From Salinimonas iocasae (GTDB taxonomy: Bacteria; Pseudomonadota; Gammaproteobacteria; Enterobacterales; Alteromonadaceae): DNA of 64,000 bases. Under the pieces are notes generated by a model. It saw only the letters and a program-made list of their open reading frames with translations. It did not search any database and was not told the DNA's origin. The DNA is taken from positions 248,001-312,000 of the forward strand of contig NZ_CP039853.1 in NCBI RefSeq assembly GCF_006228385.1, given 5' to 3'. Both the position numbers and the translations under genes were made by a program. Positions 38,734-46,985 of this stretch are shown piece after piece (the first letter of the stretch is position 1; each line of letters starts with the position of its first letter).

Positions 38734-39577
38734 TGGAAACTCAACAGGCCAAGAGTTTGACGCTCTTCTTCAATCAACTCATTAAGCAGATAATTTGTCA
38801 TATTAGTTTGATATACCTGTTCCCTTAGAAGGCCGGTGTTTGTTTTTGTTTTGATATCCAGATGCCATTCCGGTGAAAAGTATTTTCTTTGTGTTTCTGA
38901 CAACATAAATTCTGTTAAAGAAGTCTTCCCACCAACATCATTTACTTTCGTATAGCCTATCTTCCAATCTTTAGTCTCTATCAAAGGAGCTCTTAGTAAT
39001 ACATCTCGGGCCAATACTGAAAAGGCTAAAGTTTTCTTCTGAATTTGGCGGTAGTATTCAGCTGCATCTTCGCCTTCGAGTGTATCGGTCGGTTTGGGTG
39101 AAGGAAGTATCATGAGCTTAATCAGGGTTAGTAAGTCTTCTACTTCCTGTTCTGTCAGTAAATTCTGTGTCAATTTGTCAAGTTGCGGAGTTAATTCTTC
39201 TATTTTTTTATCTACTTCTTGGCGTCTGAGTTTTCGACCATTATCCTTTTGACCTTTTAGCAAAGCCCATTGTTTAAATCGCACCACGTGATCAGCAAGC
39301 CTGGTTTCAAAATCCACTATTGCTTGTTGTAATAAAGGAGCTCTATTTACTGCAATATCACCTGATATTGGTTGTGACTGAGGCCCCAGGGTTTCTTTTG
39401 ACCTCAAATAAGCATCGACCTTGAATTCAGACTTCATAGCCTGCGATATCTCATTTGTCATGAAATCAGTAAGATTAATTATTGTTTTGTTTAGCTTGTC
39501 GTTAGATAAGATAATTTTATTTGTAGCGGCATCAATTGCTGTCACCATTTGTGTGTTTTGCGACTCCAGCAAACCCC
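38730..39577 (-). pseudogene. 3' part of paralogue family member 1, split by IS30
   Basis: About 280 codons remain open, reading through TTG at 39572; this is the body and C-terminus (ending in ETQRKYFS... and LLSFQ) of the gene whose signal peptide lies at 40661-40876. The IS30 element separates the halves. Joining the flanks with a 2-bp CG duplication leaves the halves one base out of frame, so the target duplication is misjudged or a small indel followed insertion. Internal translation from TTG would make an unexported protein. Confidence 0.78.
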
Positions 39578-40660
39578 GAATTCAGATAATAAGTGCACCA
39601 CTCATGGTTAACGGGTGATAGATGATCAACTGCCTGTTGGTGGTATTCTAAAGTCGCCAAACAATTAGAGTATTACCATGAGTTACAAGCAGTTGATCGA
39701 GGGACAACGATACCAGATTGAGGCCTACTTACGCGAGGGTTTCAGTTATCGGGAGATCGGAAAACGTCTGAGCGTGAGTCACAGCACAATCAGCCGGGAA
39801 GTAAATCGCAATAGAATTCGGGATAACCACTATTTGCCGGAAGTCGCTCAGGCAAAAGCACTGAAGCGCCGCAGCCAGGCCGCAAAGTTCAGGATATCTG
39901 AACTGACGATTACCTTTGTTGAGTTCGGGCTGAACCAGAAATGGAGCCCTGAGCAGATTGCTGGTGTAGGTAAAATCATCGGTCATCACGTCAGTCACGA
40001 ATGGATTTATCGCTACGTCCAGCGTGATAAATTACGTGGCGGTAGGTTGTACAAACAGCTGCGCCAGAGTCACAGAAGGTATCGTAAAGGTGACCGTGCG
40101 AAGCGGATAATTATCCCGAATCGCGTTGGCATTGAGCATCGTCCCGCTATCGTGAACAAGAAAAAGCGGTTCGGTGACTGGGAAGCTGACACGGTTCTGG
40201 GCAAGCAAGGAACGGGCGCGATTGTTAGTTTAGTCGAGCGCAAAAGTAAGCTTTACCTGATACGCAAAGTGCCAGCGAAAAGCGCAGCAGACGTGGCCCG
40301 AGCCATGGTTGGGATGCTCTGGAAATATCGAGGTCATGTCCGAACAATCACAGCGGACAACGGCAGCGAATTCTGTGACCACGCGCTGGTCGCTGAGAAG
40401 CTCAAAACCAATATCTACTTCGCGAATCCGTACTCATCATGGGAACGCGGACTGAATGAGAACTTCAACGGTTTACTGCGCCAGTACATCCGGAAAGGCA
40501 CCGATTTACGGACGGTATCGGATAGGCAAATTAGTGAAATAGAGCGGGCATTAAATGCCAGACCGAGAAAGTGCCTCGGCTTCAGGCAACCTGTTGCGGT
40601 ATTCAATGAATTACGCAAGGCTGCCTAATTTAGCGAGTGGTGCACTTCGGAGTTGAATTC
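39578..40660 (+). mobile_element. IS30-family insertion sequence, complete
   Basis: About 1.08 kb with terminal inverted repeats: left GAATTCAGATAATAAGTGCA, right (reverse) GAATTCAACTCCGAAGTGCA, sharing GAATTCA and AGTGCACCACTC. It contains a single full transposase gene. A 2-bp CG may be the target duplication. It is inserted in a transfer-operon gene. Confidence 0.88.
39678..40628 (+). CDS. IS30-family DDE transposase
   Basis: 316 residues: N-terminal helix-turn-helix (YREIGKRLSVSHSTISREV, about 24-42) and a DDE integrase-type catalytic domain with DWEADT, TADNGSEF and NENFNG supplying Asp, Asp and Glu. Full length for IS30, no frame break, so the element may still be active. It is read opposite to the host gene it interrupts. 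Confidence 0.95.
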   Translation: MSYKQLIEGQRYQIEAYLREGFSYREIGKRLSVSHSTISREVNRNRIRDNHYLPEVAQAKALKRRSQAAKFRISELTITFVEFGLNQKWSPEQIAGVGKIIGHHVSHEWIYRYVQRDKLRGGRLYKQLRQSHRRYRKGDRAKRIIIPNRVGIEHRPAIVNKKKRFGDWEADTVLGKQGTGAIVSLVERKSKLYLIRKVPAKSAADVARAMVGMLWKYRGHVRTITADNGSEFCDHALVAEKLKTNIYFANPYSSWERGLNENFNGLLRQYIRKGTDLRTVSDRQISEIERALNARPRKCLGFRQPVAVFNELRKAA

Positions 40661-40876
40661 GCGACCCACTAACGATGAAGATGATGCAGAGATCGTATTG
40701 TTGAGAGTTTCAGTAGCAGAAACATTTGTGTTGACGGTAGTTTTTAGTGAGCTCAATGAACTATTTATTGATGCAGAGGCAGCTTTTATATCTTTCTGCA
40801 AGCACGAGTCACAGCCTGCAAATGCATTACTACTAACCATAGTGCCTAATAAGAATGCTAGCCTGAATCTACTCAT
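40661..40876 (-). pseudogene. 5' part of paralogue family member 1, split by IS30
   Basis: 72 codons from ATG 40876, which overlaps the preceding stop and has an AAAGGAA site: signal peptide (cleavage near AFA-G), GCDSC and a Ser/Thr-rich helix. The frame then enters the IS inverted repeat and stops after about 20 foreign residues. An in-frame upstream GTG (40903) is less likely. The product would be a short exported stub. Confidence 0.8.
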
Positions 40877-41576
40877 CTTTATTTCCTTTGTCACTCTCAC
40901 CAAATATCCGATTTACATTTAAAACAGATCTTACCTTTTCTTCTTGCGCAGAACGTCTTGAACGAGTGCTCGGCCCGCCATTTTCAATCCGTCTTTGCTC
41001 AATTTCTTGCTCTGTCCATCGTCGCTGATTTACCCGGGGATATTCACCGAATACCTCTTCAACTACCGCTTCCTGAGCTTCCCTGTCATTCATATAGACA
41101 CGAGAATCCTGTATATCTGAAAAGCTATTTACTCTGCCGCTCTGACCAAGTGAAACACTACCTAATCCCATTGGCGCTTCTAGCTTTGCATCCAAATATG
41201 CCGAAGCCTCATTTAGCTTATCTTCAACAGCACTGCAGGCCATATTCATTAATTGGTCTTTCAGACCGGCGTAGACACTGTTCCAGATACCGTATGGGTC
41301 AACCGTGATAACGGACAGGTCAAGCTGCATGATGTCATTCAGGCAGCCGGCCTCAGTGGCGGAATCCGGATTTTGAATTAGCTCATCGGTGAGATAGGTT
41401 GCTGATTTATTCATATCTACCCAAATAGCTTCTACCTGCTCTTTTTGTTTACAAGCGATAGAATCATCACCTGAAGGGCACGAAAAAGCGTTGGTTGCTA
41501 CACCGCCTGCCTGTTGAGCAAAAATTGGGGCTGGTATTAATGCCATAGAGAACAAAATCACTTTGAGACGATTCAT
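40869..41576 (-). CDS. exported protein of the accessory transfer operon, unknown
   Basis: 235 residues with a signal peptide (cleavage near IFA-Q, residue 21), four Cys in the first 110 residues (CPSGDDSIAC, C, C) and a charged Arg/Glu-rich C-terminus. No membrane segment after the signal. It overlaps both neighbours (4 nt upstream, 8 nt downstream). The position near dotA recalls the IncI TraV-TraX stretch, but I do not recognise the family. Confidence 0.72.
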   Translation of the reverse strand: MNRLKVILFSMALIPAPIFAQQAGGVATNAFSCPSGDDSIACKQKEQVEAIWVDMNKSATYLTDELIQNPDSATEAGCLNDIMQLDLSVITVDPYGIWNSVYAGLKDQLMNMACSAVEDKLNEASAYLDAKLEAPMGLGSVSLGQSGRVNSFSDIQDSRVYMNDREAQEAVVEEVFGEYPRVNQRRWTEQEIEQRRIENGGPSTRSRRSAQEEKVRSVLNVNRIFGESDKGNKDE

Positions 41577-42052
41577 AACATTTTCCCTTTTCTGTCATTA
41601 ACATTATTAAGTGCCGCATAAACCAACGCTAATCGCTCATTGTTCAAAAGCTCCTGCAAAGAGACCTGAGTATGAGCTGCAGCAAGCCTCTCAAGTAGAA
41701 TTTTTGCTGGCCGGTTATATTGCTCATTTGTAAGTAAGTTATTTGCAGAAAATGTGAGTGAATTAGTTATACCTGGTAAGCGTTGTTCAAGTCGCTGAAG
41801 GAGGTACATAGATGACTGAACTCTTTGAAAAGCGAGTACAGTTAACAGCGAAGGCAGGTCATCATTAAGAGCTTTCAGCTTTCTCTCATTTAGTGACTCG
41901 ACCCAATTTGCGACACGAGCTTTTACATTAATCTCGTCATCAAGAACCCAGACTTCAGCCAATGACATTCTGTCAAAAAAAGACTTTAGTTGTGGGTACC
42001 TGCTCCAATGTTTTTTAATAGCATTGTCATCAAACTCTATGTTTACAGACAT
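41573..42052 (-). CDS. unknown soluble helical protein, first gene of accessory transfer operon
   Basis: 159 residues, helical, no signal peptide. Not recognised. It starts the minus-strand operon that runs to 35354 and overlaps the next gene at ATGA. A copy of the shared tra motif lies directly on its leader (42058-42084), almost touching the start codon, and a second lies at 42149-42177, so its expression is likely tied to that of dotA and the other transfer operons. Confidence 0.7.
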   Translation of the reverse strand: MSVNIEFDDNAIKKHWSRYPQLKSFFDRMSLAEVWVLDDEINVKARVANWVESLNERKLKALNDDLPSLLTVLAFQRVQSSMYLLQRLEQRLPGITNSLTFSANNLLTNEQYNRPAKILLERLAAAHTQVSLQELLNNERLALVYAALNNVNDRKGKML

Positions 42053-42057
42053 GACCT

Positions 42058-42084
42058 ACCTAATAATCTCAATAAATCCGGTTT
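42058..42084 (-). promoter_or_regulatory. shared tra motif copy D, leader of 159-residue gene
   Basis: Minus strand AAACCGGATTTAT, five bases, TTATTAGGT. It ends 6 nt from ATG 42052, so a protein bound here could block translation initiation or transcription. The CCG variant is the main departure from the other copies. Confidence 0.6.
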
Positions 42085-42148
42085 CAAATTGCAAAGAAAC
42101 CTCTCTGCACGACAATAGGATTATCAAGCCGCGGGTTGTGTGTCACAA

Positions 42149-42177
42149 CGTAATAAGCGCGATAAATCAGGAAATTC
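42149..42177 (-). promoter_or_regulatory. shared tra motif copy E, between dotA and accessory operon
   Basis: Minus strand TTTCCTGATTTAT, five bases, TTATTACGT. It lies 18 nt before dotA (other strand) and 97 nt before ATG 42052. Two motif copies in one 142-bp divergent region suggest joint control of both genes. Confidence 0.6.
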
Positions 42178-42194
42178 ACTATTAGGCATTTGGA

Positions 42195-44456
42195 ATGAAA
42201 AACTGGTTAAAGATTACTGTTGCTGCTTTGCTCTTCTTCGTAAGCGGAGCTGCATTATCTCAACAGGATGACGGTAATGAAGGATATGAAAGTGAGCCTA
42301 TTATTGAAAATACAAACGACCTTGGAGTCCAGATTCTTAGAGGGGTTTTGGGTGACGTCGTCAACATAATATCTGGTGGTGAGCTTCCAAGAAAACCCGA
42401 TACCACTCTTGGTGCGGTAATGAAAATCTGGTGCGGTGCTCTTGCGGCAGTAGCTACACTATTGGTGGCGTTTGGAGGATTCAAGTGGTTTTTTGGTTCA
42501 ATTCATTCAGGGAAGCTAAATGAGCAAAAAATGGATACGACGGGTGTCCCCGTTAGAATGGTGATCGCTCTTGTATCTGTAATGCCTTTGGCGGCAGGTT
42601 ACTGCGCATATCAACTTGCACATATATATCTGACAGGTCATAGCTTGAAAGTAGCCAACCGCCTAACAGATACTGCGATTGAATTTATGTCAATAGATTC
42701 CTTTAACAGAAAAACCATGCCCGTCGACTCAGACAAAATCGCCGCCCAGGCTTTTGAAACTTTGGTATGCGCCCATGCAGTAAATGCTGCCGAAGGGGTT
42801 GATTCAGGTGAAGCCATTATTAAACCAAGTCATGTTTTGGACTTATCAGGATCAGGGGATGGGGAAACAGACGCTTATGGAATAAAATATGGTGAAAACT
42901 CTAACAGCTGGTTTGAATCCAATAGCTATTCAGCAAATGCTTGTGGGGAATACAGCATTAAGTTCAGTGAACCTGATTTCCGAATGACGACAGATGGCAA
43001 AGCTGAGAACGATTTGCTTAATGCTAATTACTTAGCTTTACAAACATTGTTCAGCGATATGAGCAAACCAGCAAGCACCTTTGTGAATAAAATTTATATT
43101 GAGCAAATAGAAAGTGCTGAATTAAGAGATCTTCATGCTGAAACAAGACTGAGAATCAAATCGCTTTCAGAGCAGTATAAGATGGCCATTGTTTTAGCCA
43201 GAGAACAATACGCCCAAGCTAAAACCGATGAGTTAAAAAAACCTGATTCAGAGTTACCAAACTATCTCAGCTCAACTCCCTCTTTTTTGGACAATTATAG
43301 TATTTCTGATGTTGGCTTTATAGGTTTAGGTGCCACATGGTGGATTGATTCAATCCGTACACAATCTTTTACCAACATGCTTTCTTCAATGAATGTCCAA
43401 GCGACTCCCATCGACGATAAGGCACTCTTGCATGAAGATTTAACTGATATATGGGCCGAAACTTACAGGGTTACAAACGGTCAGAGTGGGCGGATCACTA
43501 TTAGTAGTGCTGGTAATGTACAAAACTTATCAAAGCAGAAAGATGAGAACTTTTCATGGTTGATTAGTGCATCTTTAGCGCTCGTTAAAGAAACTAACGA
43601 TCCGCTGTTTGCATTGATGGAATTAGGTCATGAAATGATAGTAACGGCAGAGTCTTTGATTGCAGTTCTTCTTCTTGCCGATATTACTATTGAAGTCAGT
43701 GATAACCTTGCTAACGTTGATGCTACAAGTATTCCTTTTATTGGAACTATGCTAAATGCAGCTAAAGCAGTTGTTACTGGCACTGCAGAAGGCTCAGCTA
43801 AGCATATTGCTACCGGCCTTATGTTGCTTATTGGGCTCCTTTTAACGATGGGTGTTTACCTTGCCTTTTACTTGCCGACCATTCCTCTAATGCATTGGTT
43901 AGGAGGGGTTATAGGAGCTTTCAGTGCAGCGTTGGAACAAATAATATTAGCACCAATACACGGCATTTCCCATGCATTTACAGATGGTCATGGATTCGTC
44001 GGAGAGCGAGCTAAACAGGGATATATATTAGCCTTTGGCTCATTCTTACGGTTCCCAATGTTGGTTATCAGCTTCATTGTTGTTTATCCACTTTTACTTA
44101 TGATGGGCTTCGTAACATTTTTATTGTGGACCCCGTTTGCCGAATCAATGAGCAGCACCACTACAACTGGAATAATTAGTTTTTTTGGACTCTCTGCAGC
44201 CCTAATAGCAGTTTGTGTCTCAGTTATTGAGCGAGTGTTCTCTATCATGCATGAAATCAATGATAAGGCACTTAGGGCACTGGGCCACGGCGCCGACTCA
44301 ATGGGTGCACAAGGTTATGTCCATAGCGGAAATCAGCAATTTAGCACTGTGCAATCAACTATCTCCAAGGCCCCGGAGGGATTAGGAGGAGCAACCCCCC
44401 AAGGCGGAAACGTTCCTGGACCTCTTGAGGGAACTCAAAACAGAGATTTGAAATAG
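42195..44456 (+). CDS. dotA: DotA (TraY-type) polytopic T4BSS membrane protein
   Basis: 753 residues: signal peptide (ALS-Q near 22), two membrane segments (about 76-98 and 118-150, with PLAAGYCAYQ), a long periplasmic domain, then four to six membrane segments (about 490-700) and a Gly/Pro-rich tail. This is the DotA/TraY pattern: a large inner-membrane protein with a big N-terminal periplasmic domain, a core component required for substrate passage. A single transcript bounded by a divergent promoter region and a strong terminator. Confidence 0.88.
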   Translation: MKNWLKITVAALLFFVSGAALSQQDDGNEGYESEPIIENTNDLGVQILRGVLGDVVNIISGGELPRKPDTTLGAVMKIWCGALAAVATLLVAFGGFKWFFGSIHSGKLNEQKMDTTGVPVRMVIALVSVMPLAAGYCAYQLAHIYLTGHSLKVANRLTDTAIEFMSIDSFNRKTMPVDSDKIAAQAFETLVCAHAVNAAEGVDSGEAIIKPSHVLDLSGSGDGETDAYGIKYGENSNSWFESNSYSANACGEYSIKFSEPDFRMTTDGKAENDLLNANYLALQTLFSDMSKPASTFVNKIYIEQIESAELRDLHAETRLRIKSLSEQYKMAIVLAREQYAQAKTDELKKPDSELPNYLSSTPSFLDNYSISDVGFIGLGATWWIDSIRTQSFTNMLSSMNVQATPIDDKALLHEDLTDIWAETYRVTNGQSGRITISSAGNVQNLSKQKDENFSWLISASLALVKETNDPLFALMELGHEMIVTAESLIAVLLLADITIEVSDNLANVDATSIPFIGTMLNAAKAVVTGTAEGSAKHIATGLMLLIGLLLTMGVYLAFYLPTIPLMHWLGGVIGAFSAALEQIILAPIHGISHAFTDGHGFVGERAKQGYILAFGSFLRFPMLVISFIVVYPLLLMMGFVTFLLWTPFAESMSSTTTTGIISFFGLSAALIAVCVSVIERVFSIMHEINDKALRALGHGADSMGAQGYVHSGNQQFSTVQSTISKAPEGLGGATPQGGNVPGPLEGTQNRDLK

Positions 44457-44458
44457 TT

Positions 44459-44491
44459 TAAAAAAAACCTGTTCGCACAGGTTTTTTTTTG
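44459..44491. terminator. bidirectional terminator after dotA
   Basis: A-run, CCTGT, TCGC, ACAGG, then nine T: a classic rho-independent terminator usable in both directions, located between the convergent dotA and the dotD operon. Confidence 0.9.
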
Positions 44492-44502
44492 GATGGAAGT
44501 AT

Positions 44503-45078
44503 TCAATTTGAAACTTTGACAGGAATGTATTCACCATCCCTCAGGAGGTAGCCAGACAAGTTCGGTTTTTTCTTGTAGATAAACATTTGCCGCTCATCAT
44601 TTGAATCTGCTACAACAATTGGGTCATCATAGTCTGGCTTAGTGAAGTCAGGCTCTAGGTCTATTTGTACTAATTTTTGGTCCCAATCAATCACATACCT
44701 TAATCCGTAGTCCTTGCCAATATCAGCTAGTACGTCTGTCCAGTACTGACCTTTGTCATGACTGGCATCCCAAGAAACTAAAGGAATTTCTTCGACCGTT
44801 TCATCAACAAACGCATACCAACCGTCAGGCATAATCATAAACATAGCATCAGCAATGGTTGAGCTATCTCCAAAACTATGAGTTTTGCTAGGGTTACCCT
44901 TACCTACTTCGTGTATGATTCCATAATATTTTCCTGTAAGCATTTTATAACCATCTGCAACACCGGGTATCGTTTTCTGGGCCTTATTCAGTCCTTGCAT
45001 ATCAATGTAGAAACCTGCTGTGGCTGTATTGCTTGCAAGCATCACAGTCAAAGCTAAAGAGCTTATTGTTTTTTTCAC
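44503..45078 (-). CDS. exported TcpQ/PilL-like protein at end of dotD operon
   Basis: 191 residues from GTG 45078, overlapping the previous stop by 4 nt. Signal peptide (ATA-G near 22). The middle contains a pattern of Trp, then a helix, then LRYVIDWDQKLVQIDL, which resembles the TcpQ-type domain used by pilus and secretion accessory proteins to contact secretins or peptidoglycan-proximal parts. I infer a periplasmic partner of the DotC-DotD-DotH ring. Last of seven overlapping genes. Confidence 0.62.
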   Translation of the reverse strand: MKKTISSLALTVMLASNTATAGFYIDMQGLNKAQKTIPGVADGYKMLTGKYYGIIHEVGKGNPSKTHSFGDSSTIADAMFMIMPDGWYAFVDETVEEIPLVSWDASHDKGQYWTDVLADIGKDYGLRYVIDWDQKLVQIDLEPDFTKPDYDDPIVVADSNDERQMFIYKKKPNLSGYLLRDGEYIPVKVSN

Positions 45079-45620
45079 ATTAACCCCGTTAATTTTGCTT
45101 TTGCGCTTTCTCTTTTCATGGTTATATCATCCGGATTAGAAACTGCAGGAAACTCTTTTTGTGGTGCTTTTAAATTCACAGATTGCTTGACGACCACTGA
45201 TTGAGTCATGAGTGCCGAAAAAAGATCGCTGTATTTGTCTTCAAACGCATGTTCGGCAAGATACCCTCTAAATATAAGCTTTCTAAGGTATGCCAGACGT
45301 CCGGGGAAGGTATTAAACATTTGAACCCGCTCCCAGGCTTGCTGTATTCTTGATATCGAGAGTCTTGAGTCTGAGCCAGGAAAGCGAAGGAAGAAAGAGT
45401 GTTCGTTATCACTTTCTTCTTTGAGTGAACCGCTAAATCTTCTATCACTGAGGTCTCCGCCGTTAAACTCAATGAAATCTTCAAGCCAAAGCCCCTGAGA
45501 CAGAAGGTGACGAATATCCTCTTGGCTACACTTTTCAATATAGCTCGCAACCTCATCTTCAAAAGGGCAACTGCGATATAAATGGACGATAAATCGCCCT
45601 TTTTTAGCCATAATACTCAT
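45075..45620 (-). CDS. unknown protein downstream of actin-like ATPase
   Basis: 181 residues from ATG 45620; a TTG at 45635 that overlaps the ATPase stop and an ATG at 45611 are alternatives. Soluble, mixed charge, no recognised motif. In actin-type partition cassettes the gene after ParM encodes the DNA-binding adaptor (ParR, ~120 residues). This protein could be such an adaptor or a T4BSS-specific partner. Nothing in its sequence shows a ribbon-helix-helix clearly. Confidence 0.65.
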   Translation of the reverse strand: MSIMAKKGRFIVHLYRSCPFEDEVASYIEKCSQEDIRHLLSQGLWLEDFIEFNGGDLSDRRFSGSLKEESDNEHSFFLRFPGSDSRLSISRIQQAWERVQMFNTFPGRLAYLRKLIFRGYLAEHAFEDKYSDLFSALMTQSVVVKQSVNLKAPQKEFPAVSNPDDITMKRESAKAKLTGLM

Positions 45621-45631
45621 GTTTTCTTTGT

Positions 45632-46681
45632 TCAAGCAGCTTGATTAGTCAATATCATGTAGTCCAGCATTCCATTAGCATTCTCAAATTCGGCCTCAGC
45701 CGGAACATGTGCTTGCTGGTAACGGTCTTTGAAGGCCTCTGAAAGAATCTGTGCTCCTCCGCCAACAAATAAAATATCATCTAGAAAAGCGCCTTCTCCA
45801 ATCGTTTCAGAAAGTAGCGTAGAGAGCTTCTTAACTGTTAGTTGTGTAGAAGAGTCGATCAAAGAGGTAATGTCTTTTGGTTCCCCGTATAATTTGAATT
45901 CTCCAGATCTCAGAGCAAGGTCTAACTGTTTATCTGTCATACCTGAAACATCGAATGCAGCTTCAATAGCAGTTCTTAAGCTTTCACGAATATCAATAAC
46001 GCCAAGCTGCCGGGAACCACTAAGATCCATATCAAGAGTAAAATCACCATTCACAATGGTAATATCAGTAGTACCGCCACCCATATCAATAACTACTAAG
46101 CCGTTCTCAAAGCTTTTAAGATCACCGGTTTCCTCATTATATGCATATGATACTGCTGCGGCAGTGGACTCTGGATATATCGTATGGCTGATTATTTCGG
46201 GCATCGCTTTTCCGACAGCTGACTCACAAGGTTGGAGCAGGCTGCTTTTTACTTTCTGCACAAACGTTTCATCAACACTTCGGTTACGAAAGTAATGAGA
46301 AAAGGGCAGACCTGTAGCCAGCCTTACTTTTTTTCCTCCAAAACCAGCTAATACCAATGTATGGTGAACTAAAGCACAGTTGATTTCAGAGAAAGCATAA
46401 TTTTTGGAACGCATTACCTCTGGCTCACGAATATCTGCTGCAACCGTGTAATCTGAACCTGAAACGGTATACACACCAGATGCTTCACCATGAACATCAA
46501 CATTGATCCGGCCCATTTGTGCCCGGCTGGGAACAATAAAATTCACTCGTGTTTTTTTACCTTCAACGTTTGCCCAATAAGCACATTTTTGTTGAGCGTA
46601 GCCATTGTCAACTACCACTGGGTATATACCATCCTCAAATTCATAGGGTGGAGGAAGCTGCGACAAATCTTTAATTACCAC
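45632..46681 (-). CDS. actin-like ATPase (ParM/StbA/Alp type) inside the T4BSS operon
   Basis: 349 residues from GTG 46681, chosen because AAAGGAGA lies just ahead of it and the overlap with icmT falls to 11 nt; an upstream ATG at 46738 is possible. Actin-fold signatures: VVVDNGYAQ (phosphate 1), VVIDMGGGTTDITI (phosphate 2) and ILFVGGGAQ (adenosine loop). ParM-type proteins polymerise to push plasmid copies apart. Here the gene is translationally coupled to icmT and dotB rather than in a stand-alone partition cassette, so it may act in partition, in cell-pole placement of the machine, or in both. Confidence 0.8.
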   Translation of the reverse strand: MVIKDLSQLPPPYEFEDGIYPVVVDNGYAQQKCAYWANVEGKKTRVNFIVPSRAQMGRINVDVHGEASGVYTVSGSDYTVAADIREPEVMRSKNYAFSEINCALVHHTLVLAGFGGKKVRLATGLPFSHYFRNRSVDETFVQKVKSSLLQPCESAVGKAMPEIISHTIYPESTAAAVSYAYNEETGDLKSFENGLVVIDMGGGTTDITIVNGDFTLDMDLSGSRQLGVIDIRESLRTAIEAAFDVSGMTDKQLDLALRSGEFKLYGEPKDITSLIDSSTQLTVKKLSTLLSETIGEGAFLDDILFVGGGAQILSEAFKDRYQQAHVPAEAEFENANGMLDYMILTNQAA

Positions 46682-46985
46682 TGGAGAATCTCCTTTGACG
46701 TTTGGAATAACGGGAAACAAAGCGTGTATTCCCCGCAATAATTGAGCGAACGCGTTTTGAACCCTGGACAGGTGTCATGCGATATAACTCTAAAAAATAA
46801 AACATGGTCGCCCAGGACAAACAGAATCCTAAGTACCAGTAATTCGAAAAAAAATAGAGAAAGGGAAATGGAACAACTGATAGCCAATCTAAACCTGTAA
46901 TCATAAGATTCATTTTTGCTCTCTTTCCAGCTTTCCACAGCTGATATGTAGCAGCATGATTGGGTCGAGCATTAGGTCTAATCAC
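46671..46985 (-). CDS. icmT: IcmT (TraK-type) small inner-membrane protein
   Basis: 104 residues from GTG 46985, overlapping the dotB stop by 4 nt. A central hydrophobic stretch (about 33-65) followed by an Arg-rich segment (GSKRVRSIIAGNTRFVSRYSKRQRR) matches the IcmT layout: membrane helices, then LxxxRxxLAGxxR-like ending. The Legionella protein is about 86 residues. Order dotD-dotC-dotB-icmT equals IncI traH-I-J-K. Confidence 0.8.
   Translation of the reverse strand: MIRPNARPNHAATYQLWKAGKRAKMNLMITGLDWLSVVPFPFLYFFSNYWYLGFCLSWATMFYFLELYRMTPVQGSKRVRSIIAGNTRFVSRYSKRQRRFSSGN

Noticed and set aside
46675..46938. 87-codon minus-strand ORF overlapping icmT
   Set aside because: Shadow frame of icmT; the icmT frame matches the family and overlaps dotB as expected.
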